Positions 1-6,436 of a DNA stretch of 19,147 nt are shown piece by piece (within the stretch, counting starts at the first letter, position 1; every line of letters starts with the position of its first letter). The stretch is taken from the NCBI GenBank assembly GCA_902362595.1, contig CABIXF010000059.1, positions 1-19,147 on the forward strand, given 5' to 3'. Made by a program: the position numbers and the translations under genes. Origin of the DNA: Bacteroidaceae bacterium (GTDB lineage Bacteria; Bacteroidota; Bacteroidia; Bacteroidales; Bacteroidaceae). The notes below the pieces were generated by a model, which saw nothing but the letters and a program-made list of their open reading frames with translations, made no database searches and was not told where the DNA came from.

Positions 1-79
1 CTTGTACACGTGTATCCAAAGGCTCCATGGCCTTTGCCAAATTATCCATAATCAAGAATTTCTTTGATATTGAATCCAT
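1..79 (-). CDS. 5' end of an unidentified minus-strand gene (partial)
   Basis: An open frame starts with ATG at 79-77 and runs off the left edge. It gives 26 residues beginning MDSISKKFLIMDNL and ending near a DTRVQ string. A second in-frame ATG (the M of MDNLAKAMEPL) could be the true start. The upstream 20 bases are A/T-rich, as is usual for Bacteroidales starts. The piece is too short to recognise a family. It may be only a chance open frame, but the absence of stops and the position downstream of another minus-strand operon make a real gene plausible. Confidence 0.35.
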   Translation of the reverse strand, partial: MDSISKKFLIMDNLAKAMEPLDTRVQ

Positions 80-180
80 ATTTATCTGTTTTTTATTATA
101 AAGATAATGAAAAACATCGACACATGCAAACTAAACAACCTAATAATCAGATAAATACAAACATCAAAAACTAAATCCTG

Positions 181-405
181 TTAAAGAAATTTTGATGCGT
201 TTTCTCTGCTAGGAATAGTGAGATTTCTGTCAAAGTCCTGTGGAATAATCTGAACGAGTTTTGCGCTTATTGCTTTACCCCTTTCGGTTCGTCAACCGTC
301 CACTCTCTCATGTGCGGGGTTCGCGACCACATTTTCTACGGCAGGATTGTTATTTGACTCCCCCATGCCGGTAGGCCTTTCAGGAGCACAATCAGACTGG
401 AACAT
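181..405 (-). pseudogene. Possible gene remnant: two in-frame blocks split by a TGA
   Basis: Reading the minus strand from ATG at 405-403 gives 37 codons (starting MFQSDCAPERPTG). A TGA follows at 294-292, then a further 36 codons in the same frame that end in TAA at 183-181. The second block contains strings such as KLVQIIPQDFDRNL and IPSRENASKFL, with mixed composition and coding-like codons. I do not recognise the family. The single stop between two open blocks suggests a decayed gene, or two chance frames. Confidence is low because the whole frame is only 74 codons. Confidence 0.25.
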
Positions 406-410
406 AATTT

Positions 411-453
411 GTGGCGATGCGTTCCTCTTTTGCAGAAGGACACGCATCGCCAC
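411..453 (-). terminator. Strong hairpin just downstream of the fimbrillin-like gene
   Basis: GTGGCGATGCGT (411-422) is perfectly complementary to ACGCATCGCCAC (442-453). Four more pairs (TCCT with AGGA) extend the stem past a one-base bulge. The hairpin lies 41 bases past the stop codon of the minus-strand lipoprotein operon, where a 3' end is expected. No T-run follows it on the minus strand, so it may protect or define an mRNA end rather than act as a classical intrinsic terminator. Confidence 0.5.
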
Positions 454-493
454 TCAAATCTAACCGATTCTTTTTTCTAGAATATATGGCAAA

Positions 494-2149
494 TTAAGGG
501 AGCGGGCCATAAACAGGGCGAATGTATAAACGGTGATGACGTAATGCCCAGCCTAATCCATGGTTATAGGTCAAATCCGTGGCATTGTTAGTTATCAGAT
601 ATGCAGCCGAACGGTCGATACCGGTACCAAAGATGTCATAATGAGTGATGCCGGTCCAATAATCGGCTACAGGCAAGATGATGCTATTGCCATTTGGAGC
701 CGTGAACCTCCATACTCTGACTCCGTCGACCATCTCTTCCTTTCTTCCCAACTTGTCCAACTCGGCAAATTCTTCTGCCAATGGCATCCGCCAGCCATCT
801 CCCCATTTGTAAGTGGCTGCATCATAGGCCTTTCTTCCCGCAATAATCACGTCTCCATAAGTTACATTCTCATAATTGTCATGACACAATACGTCGGTTC
901 CGGTATTATCGGCCCATACATACGGCCAACCCAAATCGGTCGGTTGGGCAGCCCCCATGTTGTAGCTTGCCCATTTCACTTTAAGCCCTAAATCGACGGC
1001 CTCTGCCGGCTCATTGATTTCTTCCAGATTGAGTATAAGTGTAGACTTTTTATTTACATTATTATAGCCTACATCCTCACCCGAATGGTCAATCGTGAAG
1101 ATGTTCTTTCCCCGGTGCAGCGCTACATCCAGTTCAAAGCTGACTTTCGCTCCATCCAGATAGTCTGCTCCCTTGAGCTCAGGATGATATTCATATTTTC
1201 GGTCTTCTTCTGTAGTCTGCGACAGTTTTCCTGCAAACCAGTAGTAATTTTCTATGTAGCCTTTTAACGTAATCGTATCGATGGCATTATAAGACCGGAT
1301 GGTTTCGCCGGAGGTATGGGAAGTAATCGTTATCTGAGCTTCCGTATCGACAGCCGGCATTTCCAGTAAGGAGGCACGCTCGACAACCAAGTCTCTTATC
1401 GGCCTGTACCAGAGGGTTTTATTGTCCTCGTCTTTAAGAAGAACCGTTATCAAGGAATAACTCTGTACCGGCACAGGGATATAGAATGTCTGTGTGCCTG
1501 TAGCCATATCTTCCGGAATATTGGCAACCAGTTCCGGAACATCGAACCAGTTTCCTACCCGCAATACCGGATTGGAAACCGTGACATCGTCTACATAGCA
1601 ACTCCCTGTCAGGTCGGATGCCCAAAAGTCTTGAGCGAGTACCAGCTTTTTGGCTTTGGCCGGCATGTCGTTTATGGTTATCTTGAGCAAACCGGCCAGG
1701 TGGCGGAACGTACAGCTGCCCTCTTCGGAGGGGAAAGCCATCATCGGTCCGTAGGTACTTCCTGTATAGTCGTATTCGGTAGGGAAGGTAATGCTTAATT
1801 TATTTCCCTGCAGCGACGCGTTTTCGCGATAAGGATAATAGGCCAGGAAAGGCGTGATATTTTCTGGCAGGTCGCCGGTAAAGATTGCAGTCCCGTCATC
1901 CTCCAGCGAAGACAATACGAAGGGCGTACTTTTTGTTTCACCGGTTCCGAACACCCCGATGGTATCATTCAACTGCCAAAGCACCTGGTTTCCCTCGCCA
2001 ATTTCGGTACGAGTGTCCGCATTATTCTCTATGCGTATTTTCAGGACTGTTTTACCTGATGAATCATAAGAATACCACGTTTCTTCCTGTTTGCAACCGC
2101 AGAGTACCATTAAAACGATACCGATGCCATATAAAAATGTCTTTTTCAT
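494..2149 (-). CDS. Fimbrillin-like surface lipoprotein with C-terminal FISUMP domain
   Basis: The 551-residue protein starts with a lipoprotein signal peptide, MKKTFLYGIGIVLMVLCGC, with lipid attachment predicted at C19. The following KQEE resembles the Bacteroidetes signal (K, then acidic residues) that sends lipoproteins to the cell surface. Residues about 33-270 look like the Mfa/FimA-type fimbrillin fold: a KIRIEN strand, the family-typical TRTE at 46-49 and W-x-x-x-D-x-I-G-V-F near 58-67. Residues 384-550 match the FISUMP domain (AVDLGLKVKWASYNMG, later WGDGWRMPLAEEF). The gene is second in a minus-strand operon, 18 bases after the BACON lipoprotein gene. A role as a pilus-related or adhesive surface protein is inferred. 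No substrate or binding partner can be read from the sequence. The FISUMP tail is not the usual ending of a shaft fimbrillin. Confidence 0.8.
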   Translation of the reverse strand: MKKTFLYGIGIVLMVLCGCKQEETWYSYDSSGKTVLKIRIENNADTRTEIGEGNQVLWQLNDTIGVFGTGETKSTPFVLSSLEDDGTAIFTGDLPENITPFLAYYPYRENASLQGNKLSITFPTEYDYTGSTYGPMMAFPSEEGSCTFRHLAGLLKITINDMPAKAKKLVLAQDFWASDLTGSCYVDDVTVSNPVLRVGNWFDVPELVANIPEDMATGTQTFYIPVPVQSYSLITVLLKDEDNKTLWYRPIRDLVVERASLLEMPAVDTEAQITITSHTSGETIRSYNAIDTITLKGYIENYYWFAGKLSQTTEEDRKYEYHPELKGADYLDGAKVSFELDVALHRGKNIFTIDHSGEDVGYNNVNKKSTLILNLEEINEPAEAVDLGLKVKWASYNMGAAQPTDLGWPYVWADNTGTDVLCHDNYENVTYGDVIIAGRKAYDAATYKWGDGWRMPLAEEFAELDKLGRKEEMVDGVRVWRFTAPNGNSIILPVADYWTGITHYDIFGTGIDRSAAYLITNNATDLTYNHGLGWALRHHRLYIRPVYGPLP

Positions 2150-2167
2150 AATCCTATTTCCTCCTTT

Positions 2168-3181
2168 TTATCGTTCATACCAGGAACCGTCTTCCCCTTC
2201 ATAATTCTCATTGCCTCCCGTGATGCCGGATATCTTGCCCTCTTGTGTCACGGTCATGTGATAGATGATATCTCCTGCTTTCAGCGTCACCGTGGCCGTG
2301 CGCTCCACTTCTTCCTCGTTTTTGCTGATTGTGAGGATGAATGACGCATCCCCCTTTTCTCCGCTCTCAGGTGAGACCGTGCACCAGCTGTCACCTCCTT
2401 CAACCGTTACGGTCCAGTCGCAGTTGACAGTAAAGGCTATTGTCTGGCTGGCTCCTGAAGCCGCACAATCGATTCCGTTGGCAAACAACGAGGCACTTTC
2501 GTCGGAGAAGACCAATTCTTCGGGCACTCCTTGCTGACGGACGGAGATGGAAACAGGCTCGCCTGCACTTTCCACCACCAGTGTCGCACTTCTTTCCTGG
2601 GTACTTTCGTTCGGTAATACCTCAAAGGAGTCATTCGCTGTCTCTACACTGCGTATCCAGTCACAATCGGACGGTATCACAACCTGGTACTCCACGTTGG
2701 CGGTAATGTCCAAAGTGATGATTTCGCCCTCGGGCATGACTTCAAAACTGGTACGGGCTACTTCCACAGAGGCTTGAATCCCTTTCTGTACCACGTTTAT
2801 CGTTTTCTCTACCGTACCGGCCTTCAACGTAACCGTAGTGTTCCGCTCTTCCGGGTCCGTATTCTCTTCGACGGAAACTACAAAATTGCCCTCGCCGGTC
2901 GTGCCTTCGGACGGGCTGACCTTGCACCAGTCATTCGTGGCTACTTCGACCTTCCAGTCGCAATTGCTGGAAAAATAAACCGTCCGGTTGTCTGCGTCGG
3001 CGCCGAATTCCATTCCCTCGGTAAAATAAGAAAGACTTTCTTGTGAAACTGTAATCTCGTCCGGAGTCGGGGTGGGTGTTTCTTCCTCAGAAGTGATCTC
3101 TGCACCGCTGCAACCGGTTAACTGAAGGGCAGAAAAGAGAATGCCCAGACAATAAAACCCTTTTAATACTACTTTTCCCAT
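2168..3181 (-). CDS. Lipoprotein with three tandem BACON domains
   Basis: From the ATG at 3181 the protein has 337 residues. It begins with a clear lipoprotein signal (MGKVVLKGFYCLGILFS, lipobox LTGC, cysteine 24). An upstream in-frame ATG at 3202 would add seven residues before the positive charge, so the inner start is preferred, though neither has a Shine-Dalgarno site. After an acidic, proline/threonine-rich linker come three BACON repeats at about 43-134, 135-219 and 220-316. Each is marked by an N-C-D-W or D-C-D-W strand, W-C-x-V-S-P-x-x-G in repeats 1 and 3, and a closing V-x-Q-x-G strand. The last 21 residues are a Gly/acidic tail. BACON is an Ig-like all-beta domain common in Bacteroidetes surface proteins, often beside carbohydrate- or mucin-handling modules. 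No catalytic module is present, so this is probably a spacer or binding protein acting with the downstream fimbrillin-like lipoprotein. Confidence 0.8.
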   Translation of the reverse strand: MGKVVLKGFYCLGILFSALQLTGCSGAEITSEEETPTPTPDEITVSQESLSYFTEGMEFGADADNRTVYFSSNCDWKVEVATNDWCKVSPSEGTTGEGNFVVSVEENTDPEERNTTVTLKAGTVEKTINVVQKGIQASVEVARTSFEVMPEGEIITLDITANVEYQVVIPSDCDWIRSVETANDSFEVLPNESTQERSATLVVESAGEPVSISVRQQGVPEELVFSDESASLFANGIDCAASGASQTIAFTVNCDWTVTVEGGDSWCTVSPESGEKGDASFILTISKNEEEVERTATVTLKAGDIIYHMTVTQEGKISGITGGNENYEGEDGSWYER

Positions 3182-3450
3182 AATGTATAAATTAATGAAC
3201 ATATAACAGACAGTTTTCTGCTTGTAGACCGGCCGATTTTATTTCGCTTATCTACGTAGGTCAACAAAAATTTACTTCTTTTTTGCAAATAAAAAAGATT
3301 TTCACATTTTTCTTTGTCACCGAAAACAATGATTTTGCGGGTCAGATGTGTTTTTTTTCAAGCAGGGAAGAATAGAAGAATGTTCTTTGGGTAAATTCTG
3401 AGAATTAACTTTAATATTAAAGTTGTCTATAATATTCACCTTAATTTAGT

Positions 3451-3458
3451 TATATTTG
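3451..3458 (+). promoter_or_regulatory. Candidate Bacteroides -7 element (TATATTTG)
   Basis: TATATTTG matches the TAnnTTTG consensus of the Bacteroides primary sigma factor. No clean TTTG lies about 20 bases upstream, so the assignment rests on one box. If used, it would start a transcript covering the 47-codon frame and reaching the peptidase gene, giving the latter a leader of over 400 bases. Confidence 0.35.
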
Positions 3459-3579
3459 CATAGTGAATTAATTGAATGAATTATAAAAGGGGAATTTGAA
3501 TAAAATACGATTCAATCTTAAACGCTAAAGGGGATATTAGAATTACTTGAAGTTAAATAGTACTGAGCTGAATAGGCGA

Positions 3580-3723
3580 ATGTACGTAATTGATAATTAT
3601 GAAAAACAAATATTTCTACAGCGAAGACCTAAAGAGCATCAGAGAAATTTGATAAATGCCATCAATGATGTTTCGTCTTGTACTAAACAATTTGTCGTTT
3701 TTTTAAGGACATACGGATTATGA
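3580..3723 (+). CDS. Small open frame, 47 codons, unknown function
   Basis: ATG at 3580 opens a frame to the TGA at 3721-3723. The product begins MYVIDNYEKQIFLQRRPKE and ends FVVFLRTYGL; it is basic and hydrophilic in the middle. The frame is also open upstream to about 3544. A candidate -7 box lies 122 bases before the ATG. I recognise no family. Because the following 120 bases are open in another frame, this may be the front of a frameshifted gene rather than a true small protein. Confidence 0.3.
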   Translation: MYVIDNYEKQIFLQRRPKEHQRNLINAINDVSSCTKQFVVFLRTYGL

Positions 3724-3772
3724 TGGAATAAGAAATGCCTCTCAATTGAATGACCCTTTCAATTGTTATTCT

Positions 3773-3851
3773 AAACTGAAAAGTTTCACAGCATACTTTG
3801 TTGTGACAGATTCAACAATTTTGTATTGCAAGTATTGCTGTAAGCATTAAA
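3773..3851 (+). repeat. Left copy of a diverged direct repeat flanking the peptidase gene
   Basis: This stretch aligns without gaps through TTGCTGTAAG to 5704-5775, with slight slippage afterwards. DNA identity is about 60-70 percent by eye. Translated in the same frame, the copies share K-x-F-T, then V-V, and a cysteine-rich end (YCKYCCKH here, HCRCCCKN in the other). It contains a weak stem, ACAGATT with AATTTTGT. Confidence 0.45.
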
Positions 3852-3885
3852 CTGACAACGTTTTAATATTAAAATTTTTAGAGTT

Positions 3886-5646
3886 ATGAAAAAAGAAAAG
3901 GAACTATTCTTTATCATTGTATTGTTATCATGCCTATTTATCGGATGTTCCTCGAAGGATGCCATAGAACAACCAGAAAAACCTGTCGAGGATCTGACAG
4001 AAGAGGAGATAGAAACTGTGTGCGAAAAAACATGGAATGATGTAGCGAACCTTATAGGAGAAAAATTCCTATCCTCGGACAGTCCCTCGGACCTGGAGCC
4101 CTACTTCAGTGAAATTAAGAAAATGGATTTTGTGGAAGATGTAATTAGTACCGAGACATCTGTCGTTATCTTACTTAAGAATGGCAATGCATGGAGTTGG
4201 ATGGTAAAAGACGATATGATTGCGGAAGACATTGAAGATGACAATGCGGCAAATGAACTAAGTGCAACCTCTAACACTGCACGTTGTTCCACCTCTTCTA
4301 GGGGAGGTAATGCTGTAAGTCGAACATCGATTTTAAACCATATATCTCAACGTCCTGATGGAGAGAAACTGAAAATACTTATTTTCAATCAAACAGCGTT
4401 AGACGAAAGGGAAGGGTTTCAATCTGCTGGGACAAGGCTTCAAGCATTGAAAAAGGCACTTGAAGACAAAGGTGCAGAGGTGACGCTTAAAACCACCAAT
4501 TACGCAATGGACGATCTTGACGAATATGATCTCTGTCTGCTTCACACACATGGAGAATATGTTAACCCTTATATTGACATAAACACGTGGCAACAACATC
4601 GTATTCTTACTAGCGTGGCTGCATCCAGTTTGTCAATTGGCTTCAGATACAATTGGACGACTATAAAGGAAATGCGACATGGCGAATTGACAATGCAACA
4701 CTATTATACATTATCTGAGAATGAGTTTGAATCGAAATATAGTGAAAAGTTCAAGAAAAGAGAAACATTCCTTTTCGTTGATGCGTGTGAGAGTTTAGAG
4801 GGCAATCACGATTTAGCTAAAACGTTTATCAATTGCGGTGCAAGCGGATATATGGGCTATACGAACGTGGTATCTGCATCAAAATGTACAAAGGCTGCAG
4901 AAAGTTTCTTTCTATCGTTACTTAATGATAGCACCATCAGCGAGGCTTATTCTGGCATACCATATGAGTACACATACCTGAAGTCTTATATGGATAATGA
5001 GACCAAGGAAAACGTAATATGCAATACTCAAATGGAATATGAGTTCGCTTCCGATGAAGTGAAATATTATTGTTATGGTCACATATGTCCCGAGGGAGAG
5101 CATCCACATTTAATTGACATGGGCAATGGCATAAAATGGTCATGTTGCAATATTGGTGCTTCAGATCCATACAGCGCCGGAAACTATTATTCGTGGGGTG
5201 AAACCAAGACCAAGACTCAATATTCCATGGGTGATAATGAAGAATACAACACAGGGGGATACAGCTACGGAAACTATATTGCCTGTTCAAGTCATGATGT
5301 GGCATGGGTGACATCGAATGGCACACTTAGAATGCCTTCGTATAGTGAGTTCAATTCATTAATCTCCACTTGCGATATTACATGGGTCGATTACGGTAGC
5401 CATGGAGGGGCTATTCTGACAAGTCGGCTGAATGGGAACAAGTTGTATATAAGTGCTGGTGGCTGGAACTTTAATGGAACTGAATATGGGCGAGACGAAA
5501 CTGGCATATTGTGGTCGGCAAATAGGGCATTTGACTACATGGGGTATTTCTTGCAAGTGATACGCAATGGCAGTAATCCTTTGATACAGGTTGCCAGTAG
5601 CAGATGGAGTGGACATAATGTAAGAGGGGTTGCTGTCTCTGAATGA
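3886..5646 (+). CDS. Lipoprotein clan CD (caspase/gingipain-like) cysteine peptidase with FISUMP tail
   Basis: The 586-residue protein has a lipoprotein signal peptide with lipobox FIGC (cysteine 21), so it should be anchored in the outer membrane. An acidic N-terminal part (about 22-150) precedes an alpha/beta peptidase core. A hydrophobic strand leads into L-L-H-T-H-G (H222, G223), and a second strand into F-V-D-A-C-E-S (C301). This His-Gly then Asp-Ala-Cys order is the hallmark of clan CD peptidases (caspase, gingipain, C11, CHAT families), with H222 and C301 as the expected dyad. Residues about 409-585 form a FISUMP domain (HLIDMGNGIKWSCCNIGAS, later LRMPSYSEFNSL). The gene is alone on the plus strand, divergent from a lipoprotein operon whose last protein carries the same C-terminal domain, and lies between two diverged repeats. 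The catalytic assignment is firm at motif level. Cleavage specificity and targets are unknown; maturation of surface or fimbrial proteins is a guess. Confidence 0.75.
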   Translation: MKKEKELFFIIVLLSCLFIGCSSKDAIEQPEKPVEDLTEEEIETVCEKTWNDVANLIGEKFLSSDSPSDLEPYFSEIKKMDFVEDVISTETSVVILLKNGNAWSWMVKDDMIAEDIEDDNAANELSATSNTARCSTSSRGGNAVSRTSILNHISQRPDGEKLKILIFNQTALDEREGFQSAGTRLQALKKALEDKGAEVTLKTTNYAMDDLDEYDLCLLHTHGEYVNPYIDINTWQQHRILTSVAASSLSIGFRYNWTTIKEMRHGELTMQHYYTLSENEFESKYSEKFKKRETFLFVDACESLEGNHDLAKTFINCGASGYMGYTNVVSASKCTKAAESFFLSLLNDSTISEAYSGIPYEYTYLKSYMDNETKENVICNTQMEYEFASDEVKYYCYGHICPEGEHPHLIDMGNGIKWSCCNIGASDPYSAGNYYSWGETKTKTQYSMGDNEEYNTGGYSYGNYIACSSHDVAWVTSNGTLRMPSYSEFNSLISTCDITWVDYGSHGGAILTSRLNGNKLYISAGGWNFNGTEYGRDETGILWSANRAFDYMGYFLQVIRNGSNPLIQVASSRWSGHNVRGVAVSE

Positions 5647-5703
5647 CTAAGATTATGAAAGCTTGGAACCAAACTTTACATTCACCAAAATAGAACAGAT
5701 TTC

Positions 5704-5782
5704 AAGCTAAAGGATTTACGGTAACACTTGTGGTGGCAAATTTATGCAATTTGCACTGCAGGTGTTGCTGTAAGAATTTAAA
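5704..5782 (+). repeat. Right copy of the diverged direct repeat, with a hairpin
   Basis: The copy begins 57 bases after the peptidase stop codon. It includes a perfect stem, GCAAATT (5736-5742) with AATTTGC (5748-5754), loop TATGC, at the place where the left copy has a weaker stem. The shared core ends in TTGCTGTAAG. The translated frame stays open past the repeat to about 5875, unlike the left copy, which stops at once. Confidence 0.45.
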
Positions 5783-5930
5783 GGATTCGGCAAGAGACAT
5801 TGGTAATTTGTTCCTCTGCAAAGGTACAAAAAGACACGGAATCTTTCATGAAGCATTTTTTATCTATCATTGAGCCACACAGCAACTCTTCTTTGAGCCT
5901 GACAGCAACCAGACCGTTTCATTTACATTC

Positions 5931-5938
5931 TATCTTTG
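5931..5938 (+). promoter_or_regulatory. -7 promoter element for the redox cluster (TATCTTTG)
   Basis: TATCTTTG is an exact match to TAnnTTTG. The nearest TTTG (5892-5895) is too far upstream to be its -33 box. Its position argues against translation starting at the TTG at 5936 and for the ATG at 5972, which leaves a leader of about 25-30 bases. Confidence 0.5.
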
Positions 5939-5971
5939 CCACTGTCAAAACAGAGTCAAACAGCGTATAAC

Positions 5972-6424
5972 ATGAAACAGATTTTATTTGTAAACGGAAG
6001 CCCTAACCGCCAGGGACATACGGCGGCAATGGCAAAGCAACTGCTCGCAGGCAGGGACTATGAAACCCTGAATCTCATAGACTACAAGATTTATCCTTTG
6101 GGACAATCCTTCGCGGACGACCAGTTTGAAGTTGTTATCCAGAAAATGCTGGAAGCGGATGTGCTCGTGATGGGCAGTCCGGTTTATTGGCACTCCGTGA
6201 CCGGACAATTCCGCACCTTGCTCGACCGTATCTATGACTCTCCGTGGAAGCATCGGCTGGGAGGGAAAGACCTGTATTTCCTTTTTCAGGGAGCGGCTCC
6301 TTCTTCTGCCATGCTCGAGGCGGGCAATTATACCATGCGCATTTTCTGCCGTCTGTTCGGCTTGCAATATCGGGGGATGGCCACCCGCATGGGAGAGGCT
6401 GAAAAATTAGGTACAAATCTATAA
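5972..6424 (+). CDS. Flavodoxin-fold NAD(P)H-dependent oxidoreductase
   Basis: The 150-residue protein starts at ATG 5972; a TTG further upstream in frame lies inside the -7 promoter box and is rejected. It opens with the FMN-phosphate-binding loop of NADPH-dependent FMN/quinone reductases, KQILFVNGSPNRQGHT (residues 2-17). A second flavin loop follows, VLVMGSPVYWHSVTG (about 64-78). These match the flavodoxin_2/FMN_red superfamily, which moves two electrons from NAD(P)H to FMN and then to quinones, flavins or other small oxidants. The length is at the short end for the family, and no zinc or iron-sulfur motif is seen. It is the first gene of a plus-strand cluster, 12 bases before the SDR-like gene. 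It is cytoplasmic. The precise substrate cannot be inferred. Confidence 0.8.
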   Translation: MKQILFVNGSPNRQGHTAAMAKQLLAGRDYETLNLIDYKIYPLGQSFADDQFEVVIQKMLEADVLVMGSPVYWHSVTGQFRTLLDRIYDSPWKHRLGGKDLYFLFQGAAPSSAMLEAGNYTMRIFCRLFGLQYRGMATRMGEAEKLGTNL

Positions 6425-6436
6425 ACCAGTAATATT

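Larger units (their letters stand above)
80..493. other. Intergenic stretch with a broken reading frame and a hairpin
   Basis: These 414 bases separate two minus-strand genes. No intact gene over 40 codons is visible. The stretch holds a perfect 12-bp inverted repeat (411-453) and a minus-strand reading frame interrupted by one TGA (181-405), both listed separately. The first part, 80-180, is plain A/T-rich DNA that probably contains the promoter of the partial gene at the left edge. Confidence 0.6.
3203..3885. other. Long divergent intergenic region (683 bases)
   Basis: The region separates the minus-strand lipoprotein operon from the plus-strand peptidase gene and should hold both promoters. 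It contains a -7-like TATATTTG at 3451-3458 (plus strand), a 47-codon open frame at 3580-3723, and a diverged repeat at 3773-3851 that recurs beyond the peptidase gene. After 3723 a different frame stays open from about 3707 to 3849, encoding YDGIRNASQLN and later ILYCKYCCKH. This suggests a frameshifted coding remnant. The 3203-3300 end is A/T-rich; I see no good TAnnTTTG match for the minus-strand operon. Confidence 0.5.
5647..5971. other. Intergenic stretch before the redox cluster
   Basis: These 325 bases contain the right copy of the repeat that flanks the peptidase gene and a frame without a start that is open from about 5692 to 5875 and encodes a cysteine-rich string. They also contain CAAAGGTA at 5819-5826, which on the minus strand reads TACCTTTG, a perfect -7 consensus without a clear -33. 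A plus-strand -7 box for the flavodoxin-type gene lies at 5931-5938. No terminator hairpin is evident after the peptidase gene. Confidence 0.5.

Noticed and set aside
5819..5826. Minus-strand TACCTTTG as a promoter for an antisense RNA to the peptidase gene
   Set aside because: The -7 box is exact, but no TTTG occurs at the right distance and no reading frame or structured RNA is evident behind it; kept only as a note in the intergenic entry.
5936..5971. Upstream TTG start that would add 12 residues to the flavodoxin-type reductase
   Set aside because: The TTG lies inside the TATCTTTG promoter box and the family's conserved start, KQILFVNGSP, follows directly after the ATG at 5972.
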